From Dyadobacter sp. CY356 (GTDB lineage: Bacteria > Bacteroidota > Bacteroidia > Cytophagales > Spirosomataceae), in NCBI RefSeq assembly GCF_021440195.1, contig NZ_JAJTSZ010000001.1, positions 496,001 through 560,000 of the forward strand: DNA of 64,000 bases, given 5' to 3'. Below, in pieces: positions 54,548-62,356 of the stretch. Numbering within the stretch: position 1 is the stretch's first letter; each line of letters starts with the position of its first letter. The notes under the pieces were generated by a model. It worked only from the letters and a program-made list of their open reading frames with translations. It had not been told where the DNA came from and made no database searches. The position numbers and the translations under genes were made by a program.

Positions 54548-54555
54548 TACTTTTG
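54548..54555 (+). promoter_or_regulatory. Candidate -7 box of the ThuA/dehydrogenase gene
   Basis: TACTTTTG matches TAnnTTTG exactly. Transcription would begin near 54561, giving a leader of about 23 nt to the ATG at 54584. The -33 position falls within the palindrome. Confidence 0.5.
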
Positions 54556-54583
54556 TTCATCCATCACTTAAATTCTTTTCAGG

Positions 54584-57500
54584 ATGCAGGTAAAACCGAT
54601 TTTATTCAGGCTGATTTGTCTGGGCTTATATCTATCAGGTCAGTTGTCTTATGCTCAAACGCCTGCCATCAACATTCTTGTTTTTAGCAAAACGGCAGCG
54701 TTCAGACATGCGTCGATCGCAGCTGGCAAAACAGCGCTGACAAAGTTGTCGGGCGAGAAAAGATTTACAGCAAGTTTTACCGAAGATGCGACGCAGTTCA
54801 ATGACAAAAACCTTAAAAAGTACAATGCCGTTATATTTTTAAATACCACGGGTGATATATTAAATGACGAACAACAGGTTGCTTTTGAAAGATACATTCA
54901 GGCCGGCGGAGGTTATGTTGGCATTCATGCCGCTACGGATACAGAATATGGCTGGCCCTGGTATGGAAAATTAGCCGGAGCCTATTTTCTGGATCATCCG
55001 ATGACACCAAGTAATGTGCAAAACGGTAAATTTATCGTTACTCAAAAAAATCACTGGGCCACGCAGGGAATGCCGGATGAATTTGAGCGTAAAGATGAAT
55101 TTTACAGCTTCAAAGACATTTCTCCAAAAATAAATGTGGTACTAAAAATTGATGAAAAAAGTTACATCGGTGGTAAAAACCCTGATTTTCATCCAATCAG
55201 CTGGTATCAGGAGTTTGATGGGGGACGTTCATTTTATACTGCAATGGGGCATACCGATGAAACATTTTCGGAGCCGCTTTTCCTTAACCATTTATGGGCC
55301 GGAATTAAATACGCGGCTGGCGGAGATGCACCTAAACCTTTGAATTACACAAAATCAAAACCCGAAGAAAACCGGTTTACAAAAGTAATTCTGGAAGAAA
55401 AACTGGATGAACCAATGGAGCTGAGCGTATTGAATGATGGAAGAATTTTGTTCATTCAGCGAAAAGGTGATGTGCGGATATATAATACAAAAACAAGGGA
55501 ACTGAAAACGATCGCTAAAATTCCTGTCAGCTTAAAGTACAAAAATAAACAAGGCAAAGAGTCCGTTGGGGAAGACGGGCTTCTGGGCCTTAATAAAGAT
55601 CCAAACTTCGCTCAGAATCACTGGATTTATCTTTATTATTCCATTCCGGAAGAACCAAAAAACATATTGGCCCGGTTTGAACTGAAAGGTGACGGATTGG
55701 TATTGGAATCAAAAAAAGTGCTGCTCGATGTGCCAACCCAGCGTGAGGAATGCTGCCATACAGGCGGTTCCATTGCCTGGGACAAAGCGGGTAATTTGTA
55801 TTTATCAACAGGGGATAATACCAATCCGCACGGTTCTGCCGGATACAGCCCAAGTGATGAGCAGGAAGGCAGAAGTGCCTGGGATGCACAGAAATCGTCA
55901 GCCAATACCAATGATCTTCGCGGGAAAATAATCCGGATTAAACCGCAGGCTGATGGCACTTACACCATTCCGGAGGGAAATTTATTTCCAAAAGGTACCG
56001 CGTTGACGCGTCCGGAAATTTACACCATGGGGCATCGCAACCCGTTCCGTATCTCCATTGACCAGAAGACAAATTACGTATACTGGGGAGAGGTTGGCCC
56101 GGATGCATCCAAGCCGGATTCCACCAGAGGGCCGGCGGGACATGATGAGGTAGGGCAGGCGCGCAAGGCTGGTAATTTTGGCTGGCCACATTTTGTAGGC
56201 GACAACAAAGCATATAATAAATACGATTTTGCAAATAAAAAATCCTTGGAAAAATGGGACGCCAATGCGCCGTCCAATACTTCCCCAAATAATACGGGTC
56301 TGAAAGTTTTGCCTCCGGCGGAAAAGGCGTTTATCTGGTATCCATATGCGGTGTCAAATGAATTTCCACTTGTGGGCAGCGGGGGCAGAAATGCGATGGC
56401 AGGCCCCGTTTTTTATGCGGACGAGTTCAAAAAAGCACCCGGTGTTTTTCCAGGTTACTACAATGGTAAGCTGCTTTCCTACGACTGGATGCGCGGATGG
56501 ATTATGGCGGTTACGATGGATAAAGACGGGAACTATGAATCCATGGAACGTTTTATGCCAAGCTATAAATTCTCTAACCCCATGGATATGGAATTTGCTG
56601 ACAACGGCGATTTGTATATGCTGGAATATGGTACTGGCTGGTTTTCTGCCAATAATGATGCTCGTCTGATTCGGATTGAATATAATGGCGGTAACCGCAA
56701 ACCAAACCTGCAAATGGCGGCGAACCAAATGGGCGGCGCAGCACCGATGGCTCTCAAACTTAGTGCAAAAGGAACAACAGATGCCGACGATGATGTACTT
56801 GGTTATTCCTGGAAAATTTCATCAAAAAATGGTTTTCAGAAAGTGATAAATACGCCTGATGCTAATTTGACACTTGCAAAAACAGGTGTCTACAAAGCGA
56901 CACTTACGGTGAACGACGGTAAAGGCGGTATCAGCTCGCAATCAATGGAAATTACGGTTGGAAACGAGCCGCCCGTACTAACTCTGGAAATGCCGGGCAG
57001 CAATAAATCATTTTATGCAGCCAATAAGCCTTTTCGTTACGATATTAAAGTAAGTGACAAGGAAGACGGTGCACTTGGAAAAGGTATTGACCCGGATCAG
57101 GTTGCAGTCAATATTGATTATTTGCCGGAAGGTTTTGACAAGATCGCCATAGCGCAGGGACACCGTTCTGCTGATGCCAATGCGCTTTTTTCAAATGGGA
57201 AAAAACTTATTGAAGCCAGTGACTGCAAAGCCTGCCATAGCGTTGACAAAAAATCGATCGGACCTGCTTATCGAGACGTAGCTGCAAAATACAAAGGTGA
57301 TAATTCAGTAGTTGAAAAACTGACTAAAAAAGTAATTTCAGGCGGTGGCGGAGTTTGGGGTGAAACACCGATGGCGGCGCATCCCCAATTATCTGCGGCT
57401 GATGCTTCTGAAATGGTTAAGTATATTCTCAACATAGCCAATGAAAAACCAAAGGAGAAATCGTTGCCGGTTAAAGGTAGTTATGTTGCAAAAGTTCCGT

Positions 57501-58039
57501 CAGGAGATAAAGGAAAGGGGATTTTTATTGTCAGGGCAGCTTACGAAGATGCAGGTGCCGCCGGCCTTCCTTCTGTTAAATCGGAACAGTCTTTTGTATT
57601 GAGAAATGCAAAAGTGGATGTACATGGATTTGATGATTATGACAACATCATGAAGATTTCCAACAACGGCATGAACCTGGCCATTGCTTCCAAATCCGGT
57701 GCTTACATGGTTTTAAAACAAATTGATTTACATGCAATTTCTGGCTTGCAGTTGATGGCGATGGCTCCAAAAGCACAGCTGAATGCGGCAGGTGGAAAAG
57801 TGGAATTACGGATGGATAGTCCAACAGGAACATTGCTTGGAACCTCTGAAATTCTGGAACCCTCAGAAGCACTGGATTTTAAGCCCGCAACACTGGTAGT
57901 GCCCATGAGAAATCCGGAAAATAAGGATATCGGATTACATGATGTCTACCTGGTTTTTGTAAATCCCAAAGCCGAAGAGCGTTCACTCATGATCATCATA
58001 GGAGCGGAGTTCAAGCTTCCCGAAAATGACCAGCCCTGA
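54584..58039 (+). CDS. Multidomain ThuA / PQQ-type sugar dehydrogenase / PKD / cytochrome c / CBM protein
   Basis: This 1151-residue secreted protein carries five modules. After the signal peptide (to about 25) comes a ThuA domain (26-250, GGYVGIHAATDTEYGWPWY, DHPM). A six-bladed glucose/sorbosone dehydrogenase domain follows (about 265-690, SVGEDGLLGL, HTGGSIAWDKAGNLYLSTGD, MGHRNPFR). Next are a PKD-type domain (about 700-800), a cytochrome c with CKACH (Cys881, Cys884, His885) and axial Met930, and a CBM6-like sandwich (about 975-1145). A sugar would be oxidised and electrons passed to the heme. The ThuA part may act on 3-keto sugars. Domain order is seen, function is inferred. Confidence 0.92.
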   Translation: MQVKPILFRLICLGLYLSGQLSYAQTPAINILVFSKTAAFRHASIAAGKTALTKLSGEKRFTASFTEDATQFNDKNLKKYNAVIFLNTTGDILNDEQQVAFERYIQAGGGYVGIHAATDTEYGWPWYGKLAGAYFLDHPMTPSNVQNGKFIVTQKNHWATQGMPDEFERKDEFYSFKDISPKINVVLKIDEKSYIGGKNPDFHPISWYQEFDGGRSFYTAMGHTDETFSEPLFLNHLWAGIKYAAGGDAPKPLNYTKSKPEENRFTKVILEEKLDEPMELSVLNDGRILFIQRKGDVRIYNTKTRELKTIAKIPVSLKYKNKQGKESVGEDGLLGLNKDPNFAQNHWIYLYYSIPEEPKNILARFELKGDGLVLESKKVLLDVPTQREECCHTGGSIAWDKAGNLYLSTGDNTNPHGSAGYSPSDEQEGRSAWDAQKSSANTNDLRGKIIRIKPQADGTYTIPEGNLFPKGTALTRPEIYTMGHRNPFRISIDQKTNYVYWGEVGPDASKPDSTRGPAGHDEVGQARKAGNFGWPHFVGDNKAYNKYDFANKKSLEKWDANAPSNTSPNNTGLKVLPPAEKAFIWYPYAVSNEFPLVGSGGRNAMAGPVFYADEFKKAPGVFPGYYNGKLLSYDWMRGWIMAVTMDKDGNYESMERFMPSYKFSNPMDMEFADNGDLYMLEYGTGWFSANNDARLIRIEYNGGNRKPNLQMAANQMGGAAPMALKLSAKGTTDADDDVLGYSWKISSKNGFQKVINTPDANLTLAKTGVYKATLTVNDGKGGISSQSMEITVGNEPPVLTLEMPGSNKSFYAANKPFRYDIKVSDKEDGALGKGIDPDQVAVNIDYLPEGFDKIAIAQGHRSADANALFSNGKKLIEASDCKACHSVDKKSIGPAYRDVAAKYKGDNSVVEKLTKKVISGGGGVWGETPMAAHPQLSAADASEMVKYILNIANEKPKEKSLPVKGSYVAKVPSGDKGKGIFIVRAAYEDAGAAGLPSVKSEQSFVLRNAKVDVHGFDDYDNIMKISNNGMNLAIASKSGAYMVLKQIDLHAISGLQLMAMAPKAQLNAAGGKVELRMDSPTGTLLGTSEILEPSEALDFKPATLVVPMRNPENKDIGLHDVYLVFVNPKAEERSLMIIIGAEFKLPENDQP

Positions 58040-58159
58040 TTTATTAAGTATTAACAAAACAGATATTTCCTAAATCTGGAAGTCCGCGAATCCGGGTAAG
58101 GAAAAATTTATAACAATAATAATAACAACTTTTCAACATCAATTTTAACAATGACAATT

Positions 58160-58534
58160 ATGAAAAAATTAAACTTAATCTGCCTGTTTTTAATGCTGGG
58201 TGTGGTTTTTACCAGCAATTCACAAACTACTGCGCCGGCTGATTTTTTCGCCGGAAAATGGGAAGTGACCATATTTGGTACACCCAATGGAGATTCGAAG
58301 ATGATCGTGGATCTGGTGAGAACGGATGGTAAGCTTACCGGACAAATGTCAAATCCTACTGAACCAACGGCTGAAAAAGTACCGGTTACTGTTGATGAAA
58401 GTGCTGATTTAATAGATCTTGCCTTTAATGCCCAGGGTTATGATGTCACGATCAATCTCAAAAAAGTGGATGAAGACAACATGAAAGGCAGTTTGTTAGG
58501 CATGTTTGATGCGACGGCAAAGAGAATGAAATAA
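58160..58534 (+). CDS. Small secreted protein of unknown function
   Basis: This 124-residue protein starts at 58160 (or 58151, which adds three residues). The signal peptide is MKKLNLICLFLMLGVVFTSN. The mature beta-rich domain reads FFAGKWEVTIFGTPNGDSKM, LTGQMSNPTEPTAEKVPV and VTINLKKVDEDNMKGSLLGMFDATAKR, like a lipocalin-type barrel. It follows the ThuA/dehydrogenase gene and could be co-transcribed. Similar small proteins often accompany ThuA or DUF1080 genes in this phylum. Confidence 0.75.
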   Translation: MKKLNLICLFLMLGVVFTSNSQTTAPADFFAGKWEVTIFGTPNGDSKMIVDLVRTDGKLTGQMSNPTEPTAEKVPVTVDESADLIDLAFNAQGYDVTINLKKVDEDNMKGSLLGMFDATAKRMK

Positions 58535-58602
58535 TTATCTAATGTAGCAAATGAGTGGGTTATCAGAGGTATAAGAATCCTGACAATTGATCGTCAAGGC
58601 TC

Positions 58603-59169
58603 TTATACTTCTTCTTTTATTATCTCATACCAAAGTTCCGTCATACCATTTTTGTAAGTAGTAACATCTTTCAAATGTAACATTTGCTCTTGACCAATGT
58701 TGTCAAAAAACAAAGTGCCGCTACCTAAAATAATTGGTAAAATGGATACCCTTATTTCGTCTGTCAATTTAAAACGGATGAAATCCTTAACAAGAATAGC
58801 GCCGCCAACAACCCAGACATTCTTGTAATTCGGCTTCAAATGATCATTCACAAGATCAGTCAGGTTACCAGAAAAAAATTCAATATTCGGTCTTTCGGCA
58901 GGCAGGTTTCTGCTGCTTACAACAATTGTTGGTTTGTCGCCATACGCCCAGCCATACGATTTTGAAAGTTCCAGTGCGTGTTCATAAGTGCGTGACCCCA
59001 TCACATAACAATCTATTGTTTTCAGAAATTCTTCTGGATCTTCTCCGGTAACACCTTTCTCATATTTGCTTGTTGACTCAAACCATGAAATGTCATTGTC
59101 ATTTTTGGCAATTATGCCATCAAGACTGGAAACCATGTGTATCGTCAGTTTAAATTTTTCAGTAGCCAT
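58603..59169 (-). CDS. Dihydrofolate reductase-like (RibD C-terminal) protein
   Basis: This 188-residue cytoplasmic protein has the DHFR/RibD-C fold: LTIHMVSSLDGIIAKND, CYVMGSRTYEHALEL, KPTIVVSSRNLP and NVWVVGGAILVKDFI (nucleotide-binding GG). The final PIILGSGTLFFDN is typical of the family. It would reduce an unknown substrate with NADPH. It is divergent from a VOC protein gene. Confidence 0.88.
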   Translation of the reverse strand: MATEKFKLTIHMVSSLDGIIAKNDNDISWFESTSKYEKGVTGEDPEEFLKTIDCYVMGSRTYEHALELSKSYGWAYGDKPTIVVSSRNLPAERPNIEFFSGNLTDLVNDHLKPNYKNVWVVGGAILVKDFIRFKLTDEIRVSILPIILGSGTLFFDNIGQEQMLHLKDVTTYKNGMTELWYEIIKEEV

Positions 59170-59281
59170 TTGCTGTTAGGTGCTTGTTAACGGGTTTTGG
59201 AAAAATATAAATTCTTGTACCCCTGACATACAGTTGTCATAAGGCAATCGGAATTTTGCGTGATCATTAAAAAAAAACAAA

Positions 59282-59818
59282 ATGAAAGACAACAAAATTA
59301 AGATTGTTCCTGACAATTACACTTCCGTGACGCCCTGGATCATTTCTCCTTCTTCGGCTGATCTGATCGAATTTTTGACGGAAGCCTTTGAAGCAGCAGA
59401 AATTCCAGGCAGCAGAATTACCGATGAAAAGGGCGTAATTATTCACGTAGTCGTAAAAATAGGCAATGCTTTGGTCATGCTTTTTGACTCAAAAGAAGAT
59501 TGGGCACCAACTCCGGCTTTTCTTAATCTGTATGTTGCAGACGTGAAAAAAACATATCAGAAAGCACTGGAATTGGGAGCTAAATCTGTGACGGATATTA
59601 CGACGCTGTGGTTTGGAGAAAAAGTTTGCAGGATTTTGGATCCTTTTGGTAATCTCTGGTGGATAAATGAACGCGTCGAAGAAATTGATTTTACGAATCC
59701 TGAAATTGGAAAACGAGCGTCTTCTGCGGATGCTATCGAAGGAATTGCCTACATCCAAAAATCGTTGCATGAAGCATTGTTAAGTCAAAAAGATTTTTTT
59801 GAAAATAAAGCGAAGTAA
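59282..59818 (+). CDS. VOC family protein (PhnB-like)
   Basis: This 178-residue cytoplasmic protein is a glyoxalase-fold domain of the PhnB-like type. It opens SVTPWIISPSSADLIEFLTEAFEA and contains NALVMLFDSKEDW and CRILDPFGNLWWINER. A helical extension follows (about 140-178). The substrate is unknown. Such proteins can act in resistance or isomerisation. A terminator follows immediately. Confidence 0.85.
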   Translation: MKDNKIKIVPDNYTSVTPWIISPSSADLIEFLTEAFEAAEIPGSRITDEKGVIIHVVVKIGNALVMLFDSKEDWAPTPAFLNLYVADVKKTYQKALELGAKSVTDITTLWFGEKVCRILDPFGNLWWINERVEEIDFTNPEIGKRASSADAIEGIAYIQKSLHEALLSQKDFFENKAK

Positions 59819-60157
59819 AAATAAAGGAAGGAATCAGATTTAGACTGTTCCTTCCTTTTTTATTTAATTCCGGATTATTTGTTGATTGATTAGCTTGCTA
59901 CCATAGCTTCGCGCCCGTTGAAGCCGCGTAATTCTCAAACTTTCTCCGTTCCAATCAGGAATATACCTGATACTTATTTATCTTTTTCAGATACTGACTC
60001 GTAAATGCAGAGGAGATTATTATTGCCGTTTTCTTTCGATTCTGGGAAGAATAGTTTACATTCAATAGAACTAATTGTAGAATAAATGTAATATTTGAAT
60101 TTTATTTATAAACAGGATGTTAACTCCTGATTGCCAGCTTAATGATTTTATATACCA
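59819..60157. other. 339-bp gap before the sigma factor gene
   Basis: The first 40 bp hold the terminator of the VOC gene. The rest is AT-rich, with no open frame or exact TAnnTTTG box. A near match, TAATATTTG, lies around 60089. The FecI promoter is expected here. Confidence 0.4.
59824..59862 (+). terminator. Terminator of the VOC gene
   Basis: AAGGAAGGAA (59824-59833) pairs perfectly with TTCCTTCCTT (59848-59857) across a 14-nt loop, followed by a T-run. Confidence 0.85.
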
Positions 60158-60790
60158 ATGCATGAAGATATTTTGACGGCTAATCAACCCATGACCGAAT
60201 TTACAGAAGAGAGAGGGCTTTTGGAGCGCTGCGCAAGCGGCGATAGGGAGGCTTTTGCAAGTTTATATACTTGTCATCTTTCTTCATTAATCCGGTATAT
60301 TTTTCTTTTTACAAGATCAAGGGAGCTTAGCGAAGAAATTGTTCAGGATGTTTTTGTGAAGATCTGGGAGAAAAAAGAAGGTCTTTTGTATGTACAATCA
60401 TTTCAGCCCTATATTTTTAAAACGGCAAAAAATCTCCTGATGGATCATCTGCGCAGGGAGCAAACGGAAAACAGGTACCGAAATCTGACGGGCCCGTTTT
60501 CTGAGGAAAGCACAGATCAGACGGATTCAGAAATTATCTACGGTCAATACTTTCAGCTTGCACAAGATGCTATAAGTCAGCTTCCTGAAAAAAGAAAACA
60601 GATTTTTGAGCTTAAAACAAAAGAAGAATTATCGCTGGACGAGATTGCCGAGAAGCTTTCAATCTCTAAGTCGGTTGTCAAAAAACAGCTTTATGCAGCT
60701 ACGAGTTTTGTGAAAGACTATCTCCGTAAACATGGTGAAATGACAACAGATATGGTAATTTTCATGTATTTCCTGTCTGGTATTCAATAA
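60158..60790 (+). CDS. FecI-type ECF RNA polymerase sigma factor
   Basis: This 210-residue ECF sigma factor has region 2 (FASLYTCHLSSLIRYIFLFTRS, EIVQDVFVKIWEKKE) and region 4 (AISQLPEKRKQIFELK, LSLDEIAEKLSISKSVVKKQL). It precedes a FecR-type anti-sigma factor and an STN-bearing SusC. The three form a cell-surface signalling set in which outer-membrane transport releases the sigma factor. A later Met (MTEFTEERG, 60191) is a possible start. Confidence 0.93.
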   Translation: MHEDILTANQPMTEFTEERGLLERCASGDREAFASLYTCHLSSLIRYIFLFTRSRELSEEIVQDVFVKIWEKKEGLLYVQSFQPYIFKTAKNLLMDHLRREQTENRYRNLTGPFSEESTDQTDSEIIYGQYFQLAQDAISQLPEKRKQIFELKTKEELSLDEIAEKLSISKSVVKKQLYAATSFVKDYLRKHGEMTTDMVIFMYFLSGIQ

Positions 60791-60861
60791 GTTCAAAAAA
60801 AAGTAAAAATAATTTTAATAGTGAGGGGTTCTTTTAACAAGCCAATCCGTCTTCTCACTAT

Positions 60862-62121
60862 ATGGAAGAAAATTACTACCCCTTTCTTGAAAAGTATGCG
60901 GAAAACCGCCATACCGAAGAAGAGCATCAGGCCTTTCTGCGTTGGTTTAATTCTATTTCCCCTGTTGAAGCGAGGAATGTGATGGACCGCTATCAGCTGC
61001 TTTTAAAAAATAATGCAGAGCCTGCAAATCCGGATATTTATTCTGATCTGATCGGAAAAATTGAAGCCCGTATCGATCAAATCGAAGATGAACGGGTTTT
61101 AGATTATGAAAATGATCACAAAGCCAACGTTGTAAGTCTTTGGTGGTATTTCCGCCGGTTTGCTGTCGCGGCAGTATTGGTTCTGATAGGAATCGGAAGT
61201 TATTATACCATGCTCCGAAAATCAAAACCTACAAAAAATATTGCCGGTCAGACACTTTCAACCGATGCGGCTCCGGGCGGAAATAAAGCCATGCTGACCC
61301 TTGCGGATGGATCTGTTATCAATTTGAACGAAGCGGGTGATGGACAAATCGCAAGCCAGTCTGGTATCAACATCAATAAAGTAACCGACGGCCAGTTGGT
61401 TTATGGAAAACAATTGGAAGATCGTGATGGCGTTCCTGATAAATCCGGTATCTACAATCAGATCACCACACCCAAAGCAGGTCAGTACCAGATCAGTCTT
61501 TCGGATGGTACAAAAGTCTGGCTTAATTCTCTGTCGTCTATCCGGTTTCCGGCGGTTTTCAGTACGGATGAAAGAAAAGTTGAAATTACCGGAGAGGTGT
61601 ATTTTGAAGTGGCCAAAGTCAGTCAGAATAACAAGCGAGTTCCTTTTCGGGTGGTTTCCAATAACCAGATTATCGAAGTGATCGGAACACATTTTAATGT
61701 CAATTCTTACCGTGATGAGTCTGTTGTGAAAACAACCTTGCTGGAAGGAAGTGTGAAGGTTTCTACGATTGCAGACGGAAAGATTTCTTTGGAAGCGGTG
61801 AAATTGAAACCAGGCGAACAATCCATCGTAAAACCGAAACAGGCCGAAATTGCTGTCGAAAAAGTGGATACAGAAAGCGCAGTGGCCTGGCAGAAAGGTT
61901 ATTTCAAATTTAAGGATACCAATATCCAGGAAGTGATGCGCCAGCTTTCACGCTGGTATGATCTGGATGTTGTATACAGTGGGCCGCTTCCGCAGGATCA
62001 GTTTACAGGTTATGTGTCCAAAAAGGTAGCCATTTCAAGTGTTCTGAATATACTGGAAGAAGGCGGCGGAGTGAAATTTAATGTAAAAGACAAAAAGGTG
62101 GAGGTGAGTGCTTTGGAATAA
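60862..62121 (+). CDS. FecR family anti-sigma factor
   Basis: This 419-residue membrane protein has a cytoplasmic N-terminal part that binds the sigma factor (FLEKYAENRHTEEEHQAFLRWFN). A single membrane helix lies at about 95-113 (VAAVLVLIGIGSYYTML). The periplasmic FecR domain (about 195-325, YQISLSDGTKVWLNSLSSIRF, GEVYFEVAK, VIGTHFNVNSY) and C-terminal DUF4974 follow (VMRQLSRWYDLDVVYSG). The DUF4974 region should contact the STN domain of the SusC protein downstream. Confidence 0.94.
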   Translation: MEENYYPFLEKYAENRHTEEEHQAFLRWFNSISPVEARNVMDRYQLLLKNNAEPANPDIYSDLIGKIEARIDQIEDERVLDYENDHKANVVSLWWYFRRFAVAAVLVLIGIGSYYTMLRKSKPTKNIAGQTLSTDAAPGGNKAMLTLADGSVINLNEAGDGQIASQSGININKVTDGQLVYGKQLEDRDGVPDKSGIYNQITTPKAGQYQISLSDGTKVWLNSLSSIRFPAVFSTDERKVEITGEVYFEVAKVSQNNKRVPFRVVSNNQIIEVIGTHFNVNSYRDESVVKTTLLEGSVKVSTIADGKISLEAVKLKPGEQSIVKPKQAEIAVEKVDTESAVAWQKGYFKFKDTNIQEVMRQLSRWYDLDVVYSGPLPQDQFTGYVSKKVAISSVLNILEEGGGVKFNVKDKKVEVSALE

Positions 62122-62209
62122 TTAACAGGTAACAACTACAATTCAAAAATTTAAACCAACATAAAAATGGACGACAGCTGACGGAAGTTTGCAGGATGAC
62201 CAAAAAAAA

Positions 62210-62233
62210 CACTTCGGAGTGGAGTCCGAAGTG
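62210..62233 (+). promoter_or_regulatory. Perfect 9-bp hairpin between the anti-sigma and SusC genes
   Basis: CACTTCGGA (62210-62218) pairs with TCCGAAGTG (62225-62233) across a 6-nt loop. It lies in the 235-bp gap before the SusC gene. There is no T-run on the plus strand, so it is not a plain terminator there. It may partly uncouple susC expression from the sigma/anti-sigma genes. Confidence 0.5.
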
Positions 62234-62356
62234 GAATCAGCCACACTTGATTCCCTGGCAGGAAAAAAGTACAGCGGAAAGATTCAGGTTAAAATCCAGC
62301 CCGGTATTTATTGCGAAACACGAAACATGTACCATTAACCTCAACAATGTAAAAGT

